Positions 26,116-34,187 of a stretch of DNA of 64,000 nucleotides are shown here, in pieces. Numbering within the stretch: position 1 is the stretch's first letter; every line of letters starts with the position of its first letter. This DNA comes from Streptomyces sp. NBC_01454 (GTDB lineage Bacteria; Actinomycetota; Actinomycetes; Streptomycetales; Streptomycetaceae). Under the pieces are notes generated by a model. The model saw only the letters and a list, made by a program, of their open reading frames with translations. It was not told the DNA's origin and searched no databases. The stretch is taken from NCBI RefSeq assembly GCF_036227565.1, contig NZ_CP109460.1, positions 7,068,001 through 7,132,000 on the forward strand. The letters run 5' to 3'. The position numbers and the translations under genes were made by a program.

Positions 26116-26868
26116 GTGCAGTTTTCTGGCGTGCTGTTCGACATGGACGGCGTCCTGGTCGATACGGACCAAGCCATCGCCGACCTGTGGAACCAGCTGG
26201 CCTCGGAATACGGACTGACCATCAGCGAACGGGACTTCGCGGCCCATGTCTACGGCTGCGTCCCCGAGCACACCGTCGAGACCGTGTTCGCCCCGCTCGC
26301 GCCGCCCGACCGGGCGAAGGTCTTGACCCGGGTGCGTGAGTCCGAGCCCGGCCTTGCGTTCACGCCGGTTCCCCATGCCTCCGAGTTGGTGCACGACCTG
26401 GCCGGTGCGGGTGTCCCGCTCGCCCTCGTCACCGGGGCCTCGGCCGCCCGAGCGGACCGCGCGCTGCGGACGCTCGGGCTGGCGGGACTCTTCGGCACCA
26501 CCGTGACCTGGGGTGAATCCGCCCGCGGCAAGCCCGCGCCGGACTGCTATCTGCTGGCTGCCCGCCGCCTGGGCATCCCGCCCGCCGTCTGCCTGGTCTT
26601 CGAGGACACCTCCGGCGGGGTGCGTGCGGCCACCGCGGCCGGCGCCACCTGTGTCGCGGTCAGCCGGCTCGACCCGGCGCCGCTGCGCGCGAGCGGGGCC
26701 CGCCATACCGTCCCGGGCTTCGAGGCGGTGTCGTTCCGCCGGCAGGCGACCGGCGCGGTGCTCAACGTGGCGGACCAGGAGGACCTGCACATCGGCTCCA
26801 CCGCGGGGCACCGGCCGGTGACCCCGACCACGGCAACCCACACAGAAGGGGGCTCACCATGCCGGTGA
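26116..26868 (+). CDS. HAD-superfamily phosphatase/phosphomutase (subfamily IA)
   Basis: The 250-residue protein starts at GTG 26116 with ACGGAGG upstream. It has HAD motif I DMDGVLVDTD, motif II LVTGAS, motif III lysine in RGKPAPDCY and motif IV EDTSGG, with a helical cap of the beta-phosphoglucomutase/sugar-phosphatase type. The enzyme should act on a small phosphorylated substrate in the cytoplasm. Position between the ThiG-like enzyme and the sulfur carrier suggests it dephosphorylates or isomerises the pathway intermediate. The C-terminal 45 residues are an unusual polar extension, and the gene overlaps the next by ten bases. Confidence 0.88.
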   Translation: MQFSGVLFDMDGVLVDTDQAIADLWNQLASEYGLTISERDFAAHVYGCVPEHTVETVFAPLAPPDRAKVLTRVRESEPGLAFTPVPHASELVHDLAGAGVPLALVTGASAARADRALRTLGLAGLFGTTVTWGESARGKPAPDCYLLAARRLGIPPAVCLVFEDTSGGVRAATAAGATCVAVSRLDPAPLRASGARHTVPGFEAVSFRRQATGAVLNVADQEDLHIGSTAGHRPVTPTTATHTEGGSPCR

Positions 26869-27137
26869 CAGTCCGGATTCCCACGGTCCTGCGCTCCTAC
26901 ACGGCCGGCGCGACGGAGGTGTCGCTGAACACCGGTACCGTCGGCGAGGCGTTCACCGCGCTCGAGGGCGACTTCCCGGGAATCTGCGCACGCATCCTGG
27001 ACGACGACGGGAAGCTGCGCCGCTTCATCAACGTCTACGTGGAGGACGAGGACATCCGCGCGGCCGACAGCCTGCGGACGGCCACCCCGGACGGATCGAG
27101 CATCACCGTCATTCCCGCCGTCGCCGGAGGCTGTTGA
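26859..27137 (+). CDS. MoaD/ThiS-family sulfur carrier (CysO-like), ends Gly-Gly-Cys
   Basis: The 92-residue protein is a ubiquitin-fold sulfur carrier of the CysO/MoaD type, with VTVRIPTVLRSYT, RRFINVYVEDEDIR and SITVIPAVAGGC. Sulfur carriers work as C-terminal Gly-Gly thiocarboxylates made by an adenylating enzyme; here a Cys follows the di-glycine, so a JAMM-type protease of the Mec or QbsD kind would have to trim it, or the Cys is part of a different mechanism. No E1-like or protease gene is in this operon, so the shared cellular set may serve. RBS AGAAGGGGG precedes ATG 26859. Confidence 0.88.
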   Translation: MPVTVRIPTVLRSYTAGATEVSLNTGTVGEAFTALEGDFPGICARILDDDGKLRRFINVYVEDEDIRAADSLRTATPDGSSITVIPAVAGGC

Positions 27138-27140
27138 CCC

Positions 27141-28409
27141 ATGACCGCCCCGCGACGACGCGGCCCCACCGCCCCTCGCGGGACGGCCGAGGCCGGCCCG
27201 TCCGATCCCACCGCCCGCCGTGCCGGGCCGGACTTCCGGCGTGATCGCATCACCGCCCTGGGGTACACCAGCCTGGCGGCCTACGCCTACTGCCTGTACG
27301 CCCTCGCCCCCTTCCTCACCCTTCTCCGGCGTGACCTGGACTTCAGCTACCTGGTCATGAGCCTGCACTCCACCACGTTCGCCGCCGGCAGTGTGCTGTC
27401 CGGTCTCTTCTTCACCCAGGCGCTGCGCCGCTTCGGCCGGCACCGGCTGTTCTGGCTGTCCGTGATCGGCACCGCATGCGGCGCCGTCCTGCTCGCCGTC
27501 GGCAGCACCGTCGCGTTCACCCTCGCCGCCACGGCCCTGCTGGGTGTCACCGGGCCGATGCTCCAGACGTCCAGCCTGGCGCTGCTCTCCGTCCACCATT
27601 CCGCGCACCGGGACCGGGCGTTGGTGGAGGCGAACGCGACCGCGAGCCTGGCCGCGGTCCTCGCGCCCGCCCTGATCGGTTCGCTGGGGGGCACGGACAC
27701 CGGCTGGCGCGCGGGCCTGACGCTGCCGGTCGTGGCCTTCGTCCTCCTGTACTTTCTGGGCCGGGGCCGGCCCTTGCCCGATCGGGGCCCCGCCGCCGGC
27801 GCCGTGCGACAGGGCCGCTTGCCCGGCCGCTTCTGGCTGCGTTCCGCCGCTCTGGGGGCCGCGGCGGGGATCGAGTTCGGGACGGTCTTCTACGGGGCGC
27901 CCCTGATGGTGAGCCGCCTCGACCTCAGCATCAGCCATGCCGCCACCCTCATGACCCTCTTCGCCGTGGGCATCCTGATCGGGCGCACGGCGGGCAGCCG
28001 GCTGGTGAACGACCAGGGCAAGGCGCCCCGGTTGCTGACCGGCTCCCTCCTGCTCACCGCGGCGGGACTGGGCCTCTTCTGGTCCTCGCACGCGCTGGTG
28101 CTGTCCTGCGGTGCGCTGCTGGCCGCGGGAGCGGGGGTGGCCAATCTCTTCCCGCTCAGCTTCTCGCACGCCATCGCCGCCGCGCCGGACCGCTCCGACC
28201 TCGCGGCCGCCCGTAACCAACTCGTGGTGAACTCCGCGATCATGGCGGCGCCGCTGGCGCTGGGCGCACTGTCCGACCGGGTCGGTGTGTCGGCCGCGTT
28301 CGCCGTGCAGGCCGTGCTGATCGTCGCGGCGCTGCTCCTGGTCACCGTCGACAGATCGGCCGCGTCGGGGGGCGCGGGCCGTGAGCCGCTTCCGGCGGAC
28401 GGGGGCTGA
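27141..28409 (+). CDS. MFS transporter, probable exporter of the operon product
   Basis: The 422-residue integral membrane protein has about 12 predicted helices, with the first after a 35-residue Arg/Pro-rich cytoplasmic tail (ALGYTSLAAYAYCLYALAPF), and a central loop near residue 210 (GRGRPLPDRGPAAG). The MFS motif-like FTQALRRFGRHRLFW occurs between helices 2 and 3. It starts three bases after the sulfur carrier stop, so it is translationally linked. As last gene of the operon it most likely exports the product or gives self-protection. Confidence 0.87.
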   Translation: MTAPRRRGPTAPRGTAEAGPSDPTARRAGPDFRRDRITALGYTSLAAYAYCLYALAPFLTLLRRDLDFSYLVMSLHSTTFAAGSVLSGLFFTQALRRFGRHRLFWLSVIGTACGAVLLAVGSTVAFTLAATALLGVTGPMLQTSSLALLSVHHSAHRDRALVEANATASLAAVLAPALIGSLGGTDTGWRAGLTLPVVAFVLLYFLGRGRPLPDRGPAAGAVRQGRLPGRFWLRSAALGAAAGIEFGTVFYGAPLMVSRLDLSISHAATLMTLFAVGILIGRTAGSRLVNDQGKAPRLLTGSLLLTAAGLGLFWSSHALVLSCGALLAAGAGVANLFPLSFSHAIAAAPDRSDLAAARNQLVVNSAIMAAPLALGALSDRVGVSAAFAVQAVLIVAALLLVTVDRSAASGGAGREPLPADGG

Positions 28410-28490
28410 GCTGTGCCGGCCCGGCCACGGACTGGGGGTAGCCCGCGCCGGCAGGCCACGGCCGGGGGCTGACCCGCCTCGGCCCGGCCG

Positions 28491-29609
28491 CTACCGCGGG
28501 GCCTCGGAGGGGGCCGCGATCGCGATGGCGGCCGCGTCGTCGCCCAGGGTGCCGCCGGCGTAGCGGAGCAGGTCGTGGCGGAGCCGGCGCACCAGGGCCG
28601 TGGGGTCGGTCTCGTTCCAGGACGTGAGGCGCTCGATCAGCGGATAGAACGTGCCGGTGTGGTCGCGCGCCTCGATGACCCCGTCGGTGTGGAGCAAGAG
28701 CAGATCGCCGGGCGAGAACCCGAACCGCTCCACCCGGAAGTCGCTCTCCGTGGCGGCGCTCAGGCCCAGAGGGAGCGCGGGCTCGGCGACCTCCAGCGCC
28801 TCGACGGTGCCGTTCCGCAGCCGCAGTGGCGGCGGATGCCCGCAGTTCACCATCTCGATGAACGGGCCGTCGCGGTGGACGTCGACGACCACGGCGGTGA
28901 CGAAGGACTCCGCGGTGTCGGGATCGGTGCCGTCGAGGTGGGTCGAGTTCCAGTACGCGGAATTGCCCAGGTGCGCCACGATGCCGGGCAGCGGAAGGTT
29001 GCGGTAGGCGGACCCGCGGAAGGCCCCGACCAGCACCGTGGCCTCCCCGACGGCGGACAGTCCCTTGCCGCGGACATCACCGACGACCAGCCTGATCGCG
29101 CCCGGGGCGGGCACCGCCGCATACAGGTCACCGCCGATCTGGGCCTCGGCCTCCGCCGCCAGATACATGGACGCGATCCGCAGCGGTCCGGCCCGGTGGG
29201 GCAGCGGCCGCAGCAGTACCTCCTGCGCCGCGGCGGCCACCGACCGTATTTGGTGCAACTGCCGTTCGCGCCGGTCGCGGAGATGGCGGAATACCGTGAC
29301 GAGGACGGAGATCACGATGAGGGCGGCGATCTGGGCCTGATGGTTCGCGGTCAGCAGGCCGCCGTGCAGCTGGCCGATGAGGACCTGGGCCGCCACAGCC
29401 AGGACGCCGACCGCGCCGGTGACACCGGGCCCGGCGAACGACGCGGTGATCGCGGGCGCCGCCACCAGGAAGGGCCCCAGGTGGATGGTCGTCGGGCTGT
29501 TGATGTCGATCACCGTGATCACCGCGATGAGCACGAGCGGGAGGGCGATCAGCCCACGGCCCAGCCGCCAGGGTCCGCCGGGAGTGGTGACAGCGCGCCG
29601 GACGCTCAT
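28491..29609 (-). CDS. Membrane-bound SpoIIE/PP2C-type serine phosphatase
   Basis: The 372-residue protein has four or five N-terminal helices (about 17-125), then a SpoIIE catalytic domain (about 145-372) with metal-binding motifs GGDLY, GDVRGKG and LGDDAAA all intact. Such phosphatases usually dephosphorylate STAS-type anti-anti-sigma factors; candidates include the STAS protein at 49.8 kb, but no direct link is visible. ATG 29609 has a near-usual RBS. It converges on the MFS gene with 81 bases between. Confidence 0.88.
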   Translation of the reverse strand: MSVRRAVTTPGGPWRLGRGLIALPLVLIAVITVIDINSPTTIHLGPFLVAAPAITASFAGPGVTGAVGVLAVAAQVLIGQLHGGLLTANHQAQIAALIVISVLVTVFRHLRDRRERQLHQIRSVAAAAQEVLLRPLPHRAGPLRIASMYLAAEAEAQIGGDLYAAVPAPGAIRLVVGDVRGKGLSAVGEATVLVGAFRGSAYRNLPLPGIVAHLGNSAYWNSTHLDGTDPDTAESFVTAVVVDVHRDGPFIEMVNCGHPPPLRLRNGTVEALEVAEPALPLGLSAATESDFRVERFGFSPGDLLLLHTDGVIEARDHTGTFYPLIERLTSWNETDPTALVRRLRHDLLRYAGGTLGDDAAAIAIAAPSEAPR

Positions 29610-29794
29610 ATCTCTTCCCTACACCTGTCCCGCCCCCGGCGCCCGGCAGACCCGGTCGGCCGGGCGACGCAGCGTGACCGCCCGGGAACGGCGGGGTCAT
29701 GGCCGGCTGATCGCCGGGGCGCCCGCTCGGCCGCCGCCGTCAACCGCCATACTGCCTGCGATCTTTCTCCCGGCTCCGAAGGGAACGTCGCGAC

Positions 29795-31006
29795 GTGTCC
29801 TCCTCCACCCCCTCCCTCCCCCTCGCCCGTACCGGCGTCGTCATCGTCGGCGCGGGCCCGGCCGGGCTCACCGTGGCGAATCTGCTGCGCGCCGCCGGGG
29901 TCGACTGCGTGGTGCTGGAGGCGGAGAGCCGGGAGTTCATCGAGCAGCGGCCACGGGCCGGATTCATGGAGGAGTGGGCGGTGCGTGCCCTGGCCCGGCA
30001 CGGGCTCGCCGACCGGCTGCTCGAACGGGCCGCCACCCAGGGCGAGTTCGAGTTCCGCTTCGACGGGGAGCGGCACACCGTGCGGACGGCGGAGCTGTCG
30101 GGACGGCGTCACTTCGTCTATCCGCAGCCGCTGTTGGTCACCGACCTGCTGGCCTCCTACGCCGACACGGCGGGCGGCGACGTGCGCTTCGGCGTGCGGG
30201 AGGTGCGGCTGCACGACATCGACGGCGACCGGCCCGCGGTGTCGTACACCGACCCGGCGAGCGGCGAGCGGCACCGGATCGGGTGCGACTTCATCGCGGG
30301 CTGCGACGGCGCGCGCGGGGTCACCCGGGCGGCCATACCCGACGACCGCACGGTCCTCACCCGCTACGACCACGGTGTCGCCTGGCTCGCCCTCCTCGCC
30401 GAGGCGCCGCCGTCCGCGGACGGCGTGATCTTCGGCATCCATGAGCGCGGGCTGGGCGCCCATATGGCCCGCAGCCCCGAGGTCACCCGCTACTACCTCC
30501 AGGTCGCGCCCGGCGAGGACGCCGGCAACTGGTCGCACACCAGGGTGTGGGACGAGCTGCGCACCCGGCTCGCCGCCGAGGGCGCCCCGCCGCTCGCCGA
30601 AGGGCCGCTGCTCGAAAAGGTGGTCCTGGACATGCACAACTACGTGGTGGAGCCCATGGTGTACGGCCGCCTGCACCTGGCGGGCGACGCGGCGCACCTG
30701 GTCGCGCCGATCGCCGCGAAGGGCATGAACCTCGCACTCCATGACGCCCTGTTGCTCGGTGACGCGCTGATCGCGCACTACCGGGGCGACGACAGCGGTC
30801 TCGCCGGATACTCGCAGGCATGTCTGCGGCGGGTCTGGCAGTACCTGGAGTTCTCGCAGTGGCTGTCCGAGGTGCTGCACGGCGCCTCCTCCGGTGACCG
30901 CTTCCGGGCGGGTACGGCGACGGCGCGGCTGCGGCGGCTGCTGGGTTCCGAGTCTGCGGGAAAGGCGTTCGCCGGGCTCTACTTGGGGGAGAAGGCCGAC
31001 CTGTGA
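29795..31006 (+). CDS. pobA: FAD-dependent 4-hydroxybenzoate 3-monooxygenase-like
   Basis: The 403-residue class A flavoprotein has the Rossmann GAGPAG motif (about 19-24), the DG motif in GCDGARGVTR (about 168-177) and GDAAHLVAP near the C-terminal third, in the order of PobA. The N-terminal ESREFIEQRPRAGFME and HYYxxxP-type residues (RHFVYPQPLLVT) match 4-hydroxybenzoate 3-monooxygenase, which gives protocatechuate. No pca genes are adjacent, so catabolic context is missing. GTG 29795 is the start. Identification is from motif order and overall similarity, without an alignment. Confidence 0.82.
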   Translation: MSSSTPSLPLARTGVVIVGAGPAGLTVANLLRAAGVDCVVLEAESREFIEQRPRAGFMEEWAVRALARHGLADRLLERAATQGEFEFRFDGERHTVRTAELSGRRHFVYPQPLLVTDLLASYADTAGGDVRFGVREVRLHDIDGDRPAVSYTDPASGERHRIGCDFIAGCDGARGVTRAAIPDDRTVLTRYDHGVAWLALLAEAPPSADGVIFGIHERGLGAHMARSPEVTRYYLQVAPGEDAGNWSHTRVWDELRTRLAAEGAPPLAEGPLLEKVVLDMHNYVVEPMVYGRLHLAGDAAHLVAPIAAKGMNLALHDALLLGDALIAHYRGDDSGLAGYSQACLRRVWQYLEFSQWLSEVLHGASSGDRFRAGTATARLRRLLGSESAGKAFAGLYLGEKADL

Positions 31007-31179
31007 GACCGCTGCGCGCACCCGCCCGAGCAGGGACTTCGTGGGGTGATTCACACCTCGGGGTGGGGTGAGCCGCGCGGGGCCGGGTACGCGGCCTCGT
31101 GATCGCCGGGCGAGATACCGTTGTGAAGTGGTAGAAATTCGGCGAAACCTATCGCTGAGACTCCGAGGAAGGGGACGAC

Positions 31180-31257
31180 ATGTCATCGAAGCGCCGTCGT
31201 AAGAAGAAGGCCCGCCGCAAGAACGGTGCCAACCACGGCAAGCGGCCGCAGTCCTGA
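31180..31257 (+). CDS. 50S ribosomal protein bL37 (25 residues)
   Basis: The frame encodes 25 residues: a Lys/Arg-rich stretch beginning MSSKRRRKKKARRK and ending ANHGKRPQS. It starts at ATG 31180 behind GAGGAAGGGG and ends at TGA 31257. This matches the actinobacterial ribosomal protein bL37 of mycobacteria (24 residues, with KANHGKRPN near its end), found in the large subunit. The sequence is highly basic, as expected. It is so short that gene-finding usually misses it. It stands alone between pobA and a membrane-protein gene and is followed by a hairpin. Confidence 0.8.
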   Translation: MSSKRRRKKKARRKNGANHGKRPQS

Positions 31258-31274
31258 AGCCGGGACGGTGACCG

Positions 31275-31291
31275 GCCCCCGCCGAGGGGGC
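31275..31291 (+). terminator. Short hairpin after bL37
   Basis: GCCCCC (31275-31280) pairs with GGGGGC (31286-31291) around a five-base loop, 18 bases past the stop. Confidence 0.5.
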
Positions 31292-31555
31292 ACCCGTGGG
31301 CTCCTGGTGTCCGTGTCGCAGCGGAGGCCGGGAGCCCACCGTCGTGCCGGCGGGCGCGCGGCCGTTCCGCCGGACCCCGCCCCGCACCTTCGCGAGCGGG
31401 GACGGAGCGGCAACTGACCTGCCGGACAGGGAAGAAGGCCTCATGCCGGACAGCCTTCCGCGTCCGGGCCGCGCTGCCCTCCGGGACCGCCCCGACCCCT
31501 CCCTGATCCGTCCCTGAACCGACCCTCGAGGCCTCCCCCGAACCTCCCGTGGTCC

Positions 31556-32344
31556 ATGCCGGAGGGTCTCGACAGCCCCGTCATCGGTATGTCGCCCTGG
31601 ATCGCCATGTCCGTCCTCGTCGGGCCTGGGCGCTACGAACTGGCGGTCGGGATCGCCCTCGCGCTGGCCGTCGCGATCGTCATCATCGGTCGCATACGCC
31701 ACCCCGGCTCGTCGTTCAAAATCCTCGAAGTGGCCGATGTGGTCTTCTTCGCGGTGATGGCCGTCATCGGCCTCTTCGCCTCCGCCGGCACCCATCGCTG
31801 GCTGGAGAACTATTCCGGGGAAATCTCGAATATCGCGCTGCTGGTGATTGCCCTCGGCTCCATGGCGGTCCGGGTGCCGTTCACCCTCCAGTACGCCCGG
31901 GAACAGGTACCCCGTGAACTCTGGCATGAGCCGGCATTCCTGCGGACCAATTACTACATCACCGGTGTATGGGGCGCCGCATTCGGAATCGCTGCGATAT
32001 CGGGTGCCTTTGGCGACCTTGTGCTGCACAATTCCAATAACCTGTGGACGGGCTGGGTCATCCAGATCGCGGCCATTATCGTCGCGCTGCAGTTCACCCA
32101 GTGGTACCCGGAGGTCGTACGGGCCCGCGGGCGGCGGGAACGCCATGTCCCCGGCCCGCCGGAGCCCCCGGTGAGCAGCATGCTCATCCCGCTGGCGGGC
32201 TATCTGACCCCGGTGGGCATCGTGGTGCTCGCTTTCGGTGGCGGGCCGACCTGGCTGGGTGTGGTGCTGATCGTGCTCGGGGTGCTGCTCGTCAAATCAC
32301 TGAGCCGCACCTCGGCGACCGGGGCCGATACGCAAAGTCAGTGA
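31556..32344 (+). CDS. Multi-pass membrane protein of unknown function
   Basis: The 262-residue protein has about six predicted helices: residues near 28-48, 58-80, 90-110, 130-150, 165-185 and 220-250. A conserved-looking loop NSNNLWTGWVIQ and the polar segment ARGRRERHVPGPPEPPV separate groups. I do not recognise the family. ATG 31556 has no good ribosome site; a start at the internal Met12 (31589) is possible. The upstream 298 bases contain only the bL37 hairpin and no other supported feature. Confidence 0.65.
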   Translation: MPEGLDSPVIGMSPWIAMSVLVGPGRYELAVGIALALAVAIVIIGRIRHPGSSFKILEVADVVFFAVMAVIGLFASAGTHRWLENYSGEISNIALLVIALGSMAVRVPFTLQYAREQVPRELWHEPAFLRTNYYITGVWGAAFGIAAISGAFGDLVLHNSNNLWTGWVIQIAAIIVALQFTQWYPEVVRARGRRERHVPGPPEPPVSSMLIPLAGYLTPVGIVVLAFGGGPTWLGVVLIVLGVLLVKSLSRTSATGADTQSQ

Positions 32345-32411
32345 GGCGGACCCGCGGAACGGGTGACCGGAAGACCGAGGACCGGGGCACCGGATCCCGC
32401 CGGCCGTGACC

Positions 32412-32417
32412 TAGAAT
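32412..32417 (+). promoter_or_regulatory. -10 element of leaderless ABM transcript
   Basis: TAGAAT ends six bases before ATG 32424. It is a near-consensus -10 and the spacing fits a leaderless message. Confidence 0.6.
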
Positions 32418-32423
32418 CGCTGG

Positions 32424-32747
32424 ATGATCTTCATTGTCGTCAAGTTCCCCGTGAAGCCCGAGTACGCCGACGAGTGGCCGCAGCACGTCGAATCCTTCAC
32501 CGGCGCCACCCGCGCCGAGCCCGGCAACCTCTGGTTCGAATGGTCCCGCAGCATTACCGACCCGAACACCTATGTCCTGGTCGAGGCATTCCAGGACGAC
32601 GCGGCCGAAGCGCACGTCAATTCCGACCATTTCCGCGCCGGAATCGAGCGGATGCGCCCGCTGCTGCGCCACACCCCCGACATCGTGAGCACCACCATCG
32701 AGGGTGCAGACGGCTGGAGCAAGATGGGCGAACTCGCCCTCGACTGA
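32424..32747 (+). CDS. ABM-domain protein, putative quinol monooxygenase (YgiN-like)
   Basis: The 107-residue protein is a single antibiotic-biosynthesis-monooxygenase domain with the ferredoxin-like beta-alpha-beta fold: MIFIVVKFPVKPEYADEW, ARAEPGNLWFEWSRS and YVLVEAFQDDAAEAHVNSDHF, where the final His is usual. Family members act as cofactor-free quinol monooxygenases. ATG 32424 is supported by the leaderless -10. It converges on the next gene with five bases between stops. Confidence 0.88.
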   Translation: MIFIVVKFPVKPEYADEWPQHVESFTGATRAEPGNLWFEWSRSITDPNTYVLVEAFQDDAAEAHVNSDHFRAGIERMRPLLRHTPDIVSTTIEGADGWSKMGELALD

Positions 32748-32760
32748 GGGCGTTACGCCC
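32748..32760. terminator. Small inverted repeat across the convergent stop codons
   Basis: GGGCG at 32748-32752 pairs with CGCCC at 32756-32760 around TTA, which is also the stop codon of the minus-strand gene. It may terminate both converging transcripts. Confidence 0.4.
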
Positions 32761-34054
32761 CTTTCACCAGGTGGCTGAGGAACCAGTCCCGCGCCAGGCC
32801 GGCGACCTCCTGGAGGGCACCGGGTTCCTCGAAGAGATGGGTGGCGCCGGGGACGATCTCCAGGCGGCTCTCGCAGCGCAGCGCCGCCTGCGCCTCGCGG
32901 TTGAGCTCGATGACCATCGTGTCGTCGCCGCCCACGATCAGCAGCGTCGGCGCCCGTACGCCGGACAGCTGCGGGCCGGCGAGGTCCGGGCGCCCGCCGC
33001 GGGAGACCACCGCACCGATGTCCGCGCCGGGGCCGGCGGCGGCCCGCAGTGCCGCCGCGGCTCCGGTGCTCGCCCCGAAATAGCCGAGCGGGACGGTGGT
33101 GCGGCCGCGCAGCCAGCCGGTGGCGTCCGTCAGCCGCCCGGCGAGGGTCTCGATGTCGAAGACCTTCGCCCGGTTGTCCTCCTCCGCCGGGGTGAGCAGG
33201 TCGAAGAGCAGCGTGCCCAGGCCCGCGTCCTGGAGCGCCGTGGCGACCAGCCGGTTGCGCGGGCTGTGGCGGCTGCTGCCCGAGCCGTGTGCGAACATCA
33301 CCACCGCCCCGGCGCCCGCCGGCACCGTGAGGTCACCGGTGAGGCGCACCCCGGAGGCATCGATCGCCACCTCCTGCGCCACGTCCCCGCCGGCCTCCGG
33401 CCCGTCCGCTGCCCCGGGACCGTCCGCGGCCTGCGCCAGCAGTGAGACGACCTCGTCGTCCGGGGTCTGGGAGAAGTCCCGGTACCACTCGCCGACGGCG
33501 GAGAAGCCGAACGGGGTGGAGAGACACACGAATTCATCGAGGGCGGCGCGCAGCCGCTCGGCCGCGTCCGGTGGCGCCACGGGCACCGCCAGCACCACGC
33601 GGGCCGCGCCCTGGGCCCGCACCACCTCGCAGGCGGCCGCCGCGGTGGCGCCGGTGGCGACCCCGTCGTCCACGACGATCGCCGTGCGGCCCTCCAGGGG
33701 AAGCCGCTGCCGCCCGGCGCGGAAGCGCTCCGCCTGCCTGGCGAGTTCCGCGGCCTCGGCATGTTCCACGGAGGCCAGATCCGACGCGTCGAGCCGGCCT
33801 CGGCGGACGATGTCGTTGCTGATCACCCGCACGCCGCCCTCGCCGATGGCGCCGAAGCCCAGTTCCCGCTGGTAGGGGACGCCCAGCTTGCGGACCACGA
33901 TCACATCGAGCGGTGCCCGGAGCACCCGCGCCACCTGGAAGGCCACCGGGACCCCGCCCCGGGGCAGGCCCAGCACGACGGGATCTTCCCCCTCCAGATG
34001 CCGTAGCGCCTCGGCAAGGCGACGGCCGGCGTCCGCGCGGTCAGTGAACAGCAC
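32753..34054 (-). CDS. Phosphoribosyltransferase fused to dienelactone-hydrolase-like alpha/beta hydrolase
   Basis: The 433-residue protein (GTG 34054, AGGGGG upstream) joins two domains. Residues of about 1-205 are a type I phosphoribosyltransferase with PRPP loop IVVDDGVATGAT. Residues of about 220-433 are an alpha/beta hydrolase with nucleophile in FGASTGAAAAL, acid in GGDDTMV and histidine in GATHLF. This fusion recurs in actinobacteria and some proteobacteria, where its job is not known. The order suggests dual action on a ribosyl-ester substrate or regulation by PRPP (inference). It is divergent from a HAD-IIA gene. Confidence 0.87.
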   Translation of the reverse strand: MLFTDRADAGRRLAEALRHLEGEDPVVLGLPRGGVPVAFQVARVLRAPLDVIVVRKLGVPYQRELGFGAIGEGGVRVISNDIVRRGRLDASDLASVEHAEAAELARQAERFRAGRQRLPLEGRTAIVVDDGVATGATAAAACEVVRAQGAARVVLAVPVAPPDAAERLRAALDEFVCLSTPFGFSAVGEWYRDFSQTPDDEVVSLLAQAADGPGAADGPEAGGDVAQEVAIDASGVRLTGDLTVPAGAGAVVMFAHGSGSSRHSPRNRLVATALQDAGLGTLLFDLLTPAEEDNRAKVFDIETLAGRLTDATGWLRGRTTVPLGYFGASTGAAAALRAAAGPGADIGAVVSRGGRPDLAGPQLSGVRAPTLLIVGGDDTMVIELNREAQAALRCESRLEIVPGATHLFEEPGALQEVAGLARDWFLSHLVKGA

Positions 34055-34175
34055 GTGTGCACCCCCTACCCAGGGGAGACGGAAGCTGCGTCCACACCTC
34101 ACTTCGAAGTAACCCCATTTGAGGGGGCCGCGCAAGTCGGGCCCGCGGTGCGCCGCGGCTACGGCCGGACGTGGT

Positions 34176-34181
34176 TACCGT
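34176..34181 (+). promoter_or_regulatory. -10 element of leaderless HAD-IIA transcript
   Basis: TACCGT ends six bases before ATG 34188, in the divergent region with the fusion gene. Confidence 0.5.
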
Positions 34182-34187
34182 CGGCGT

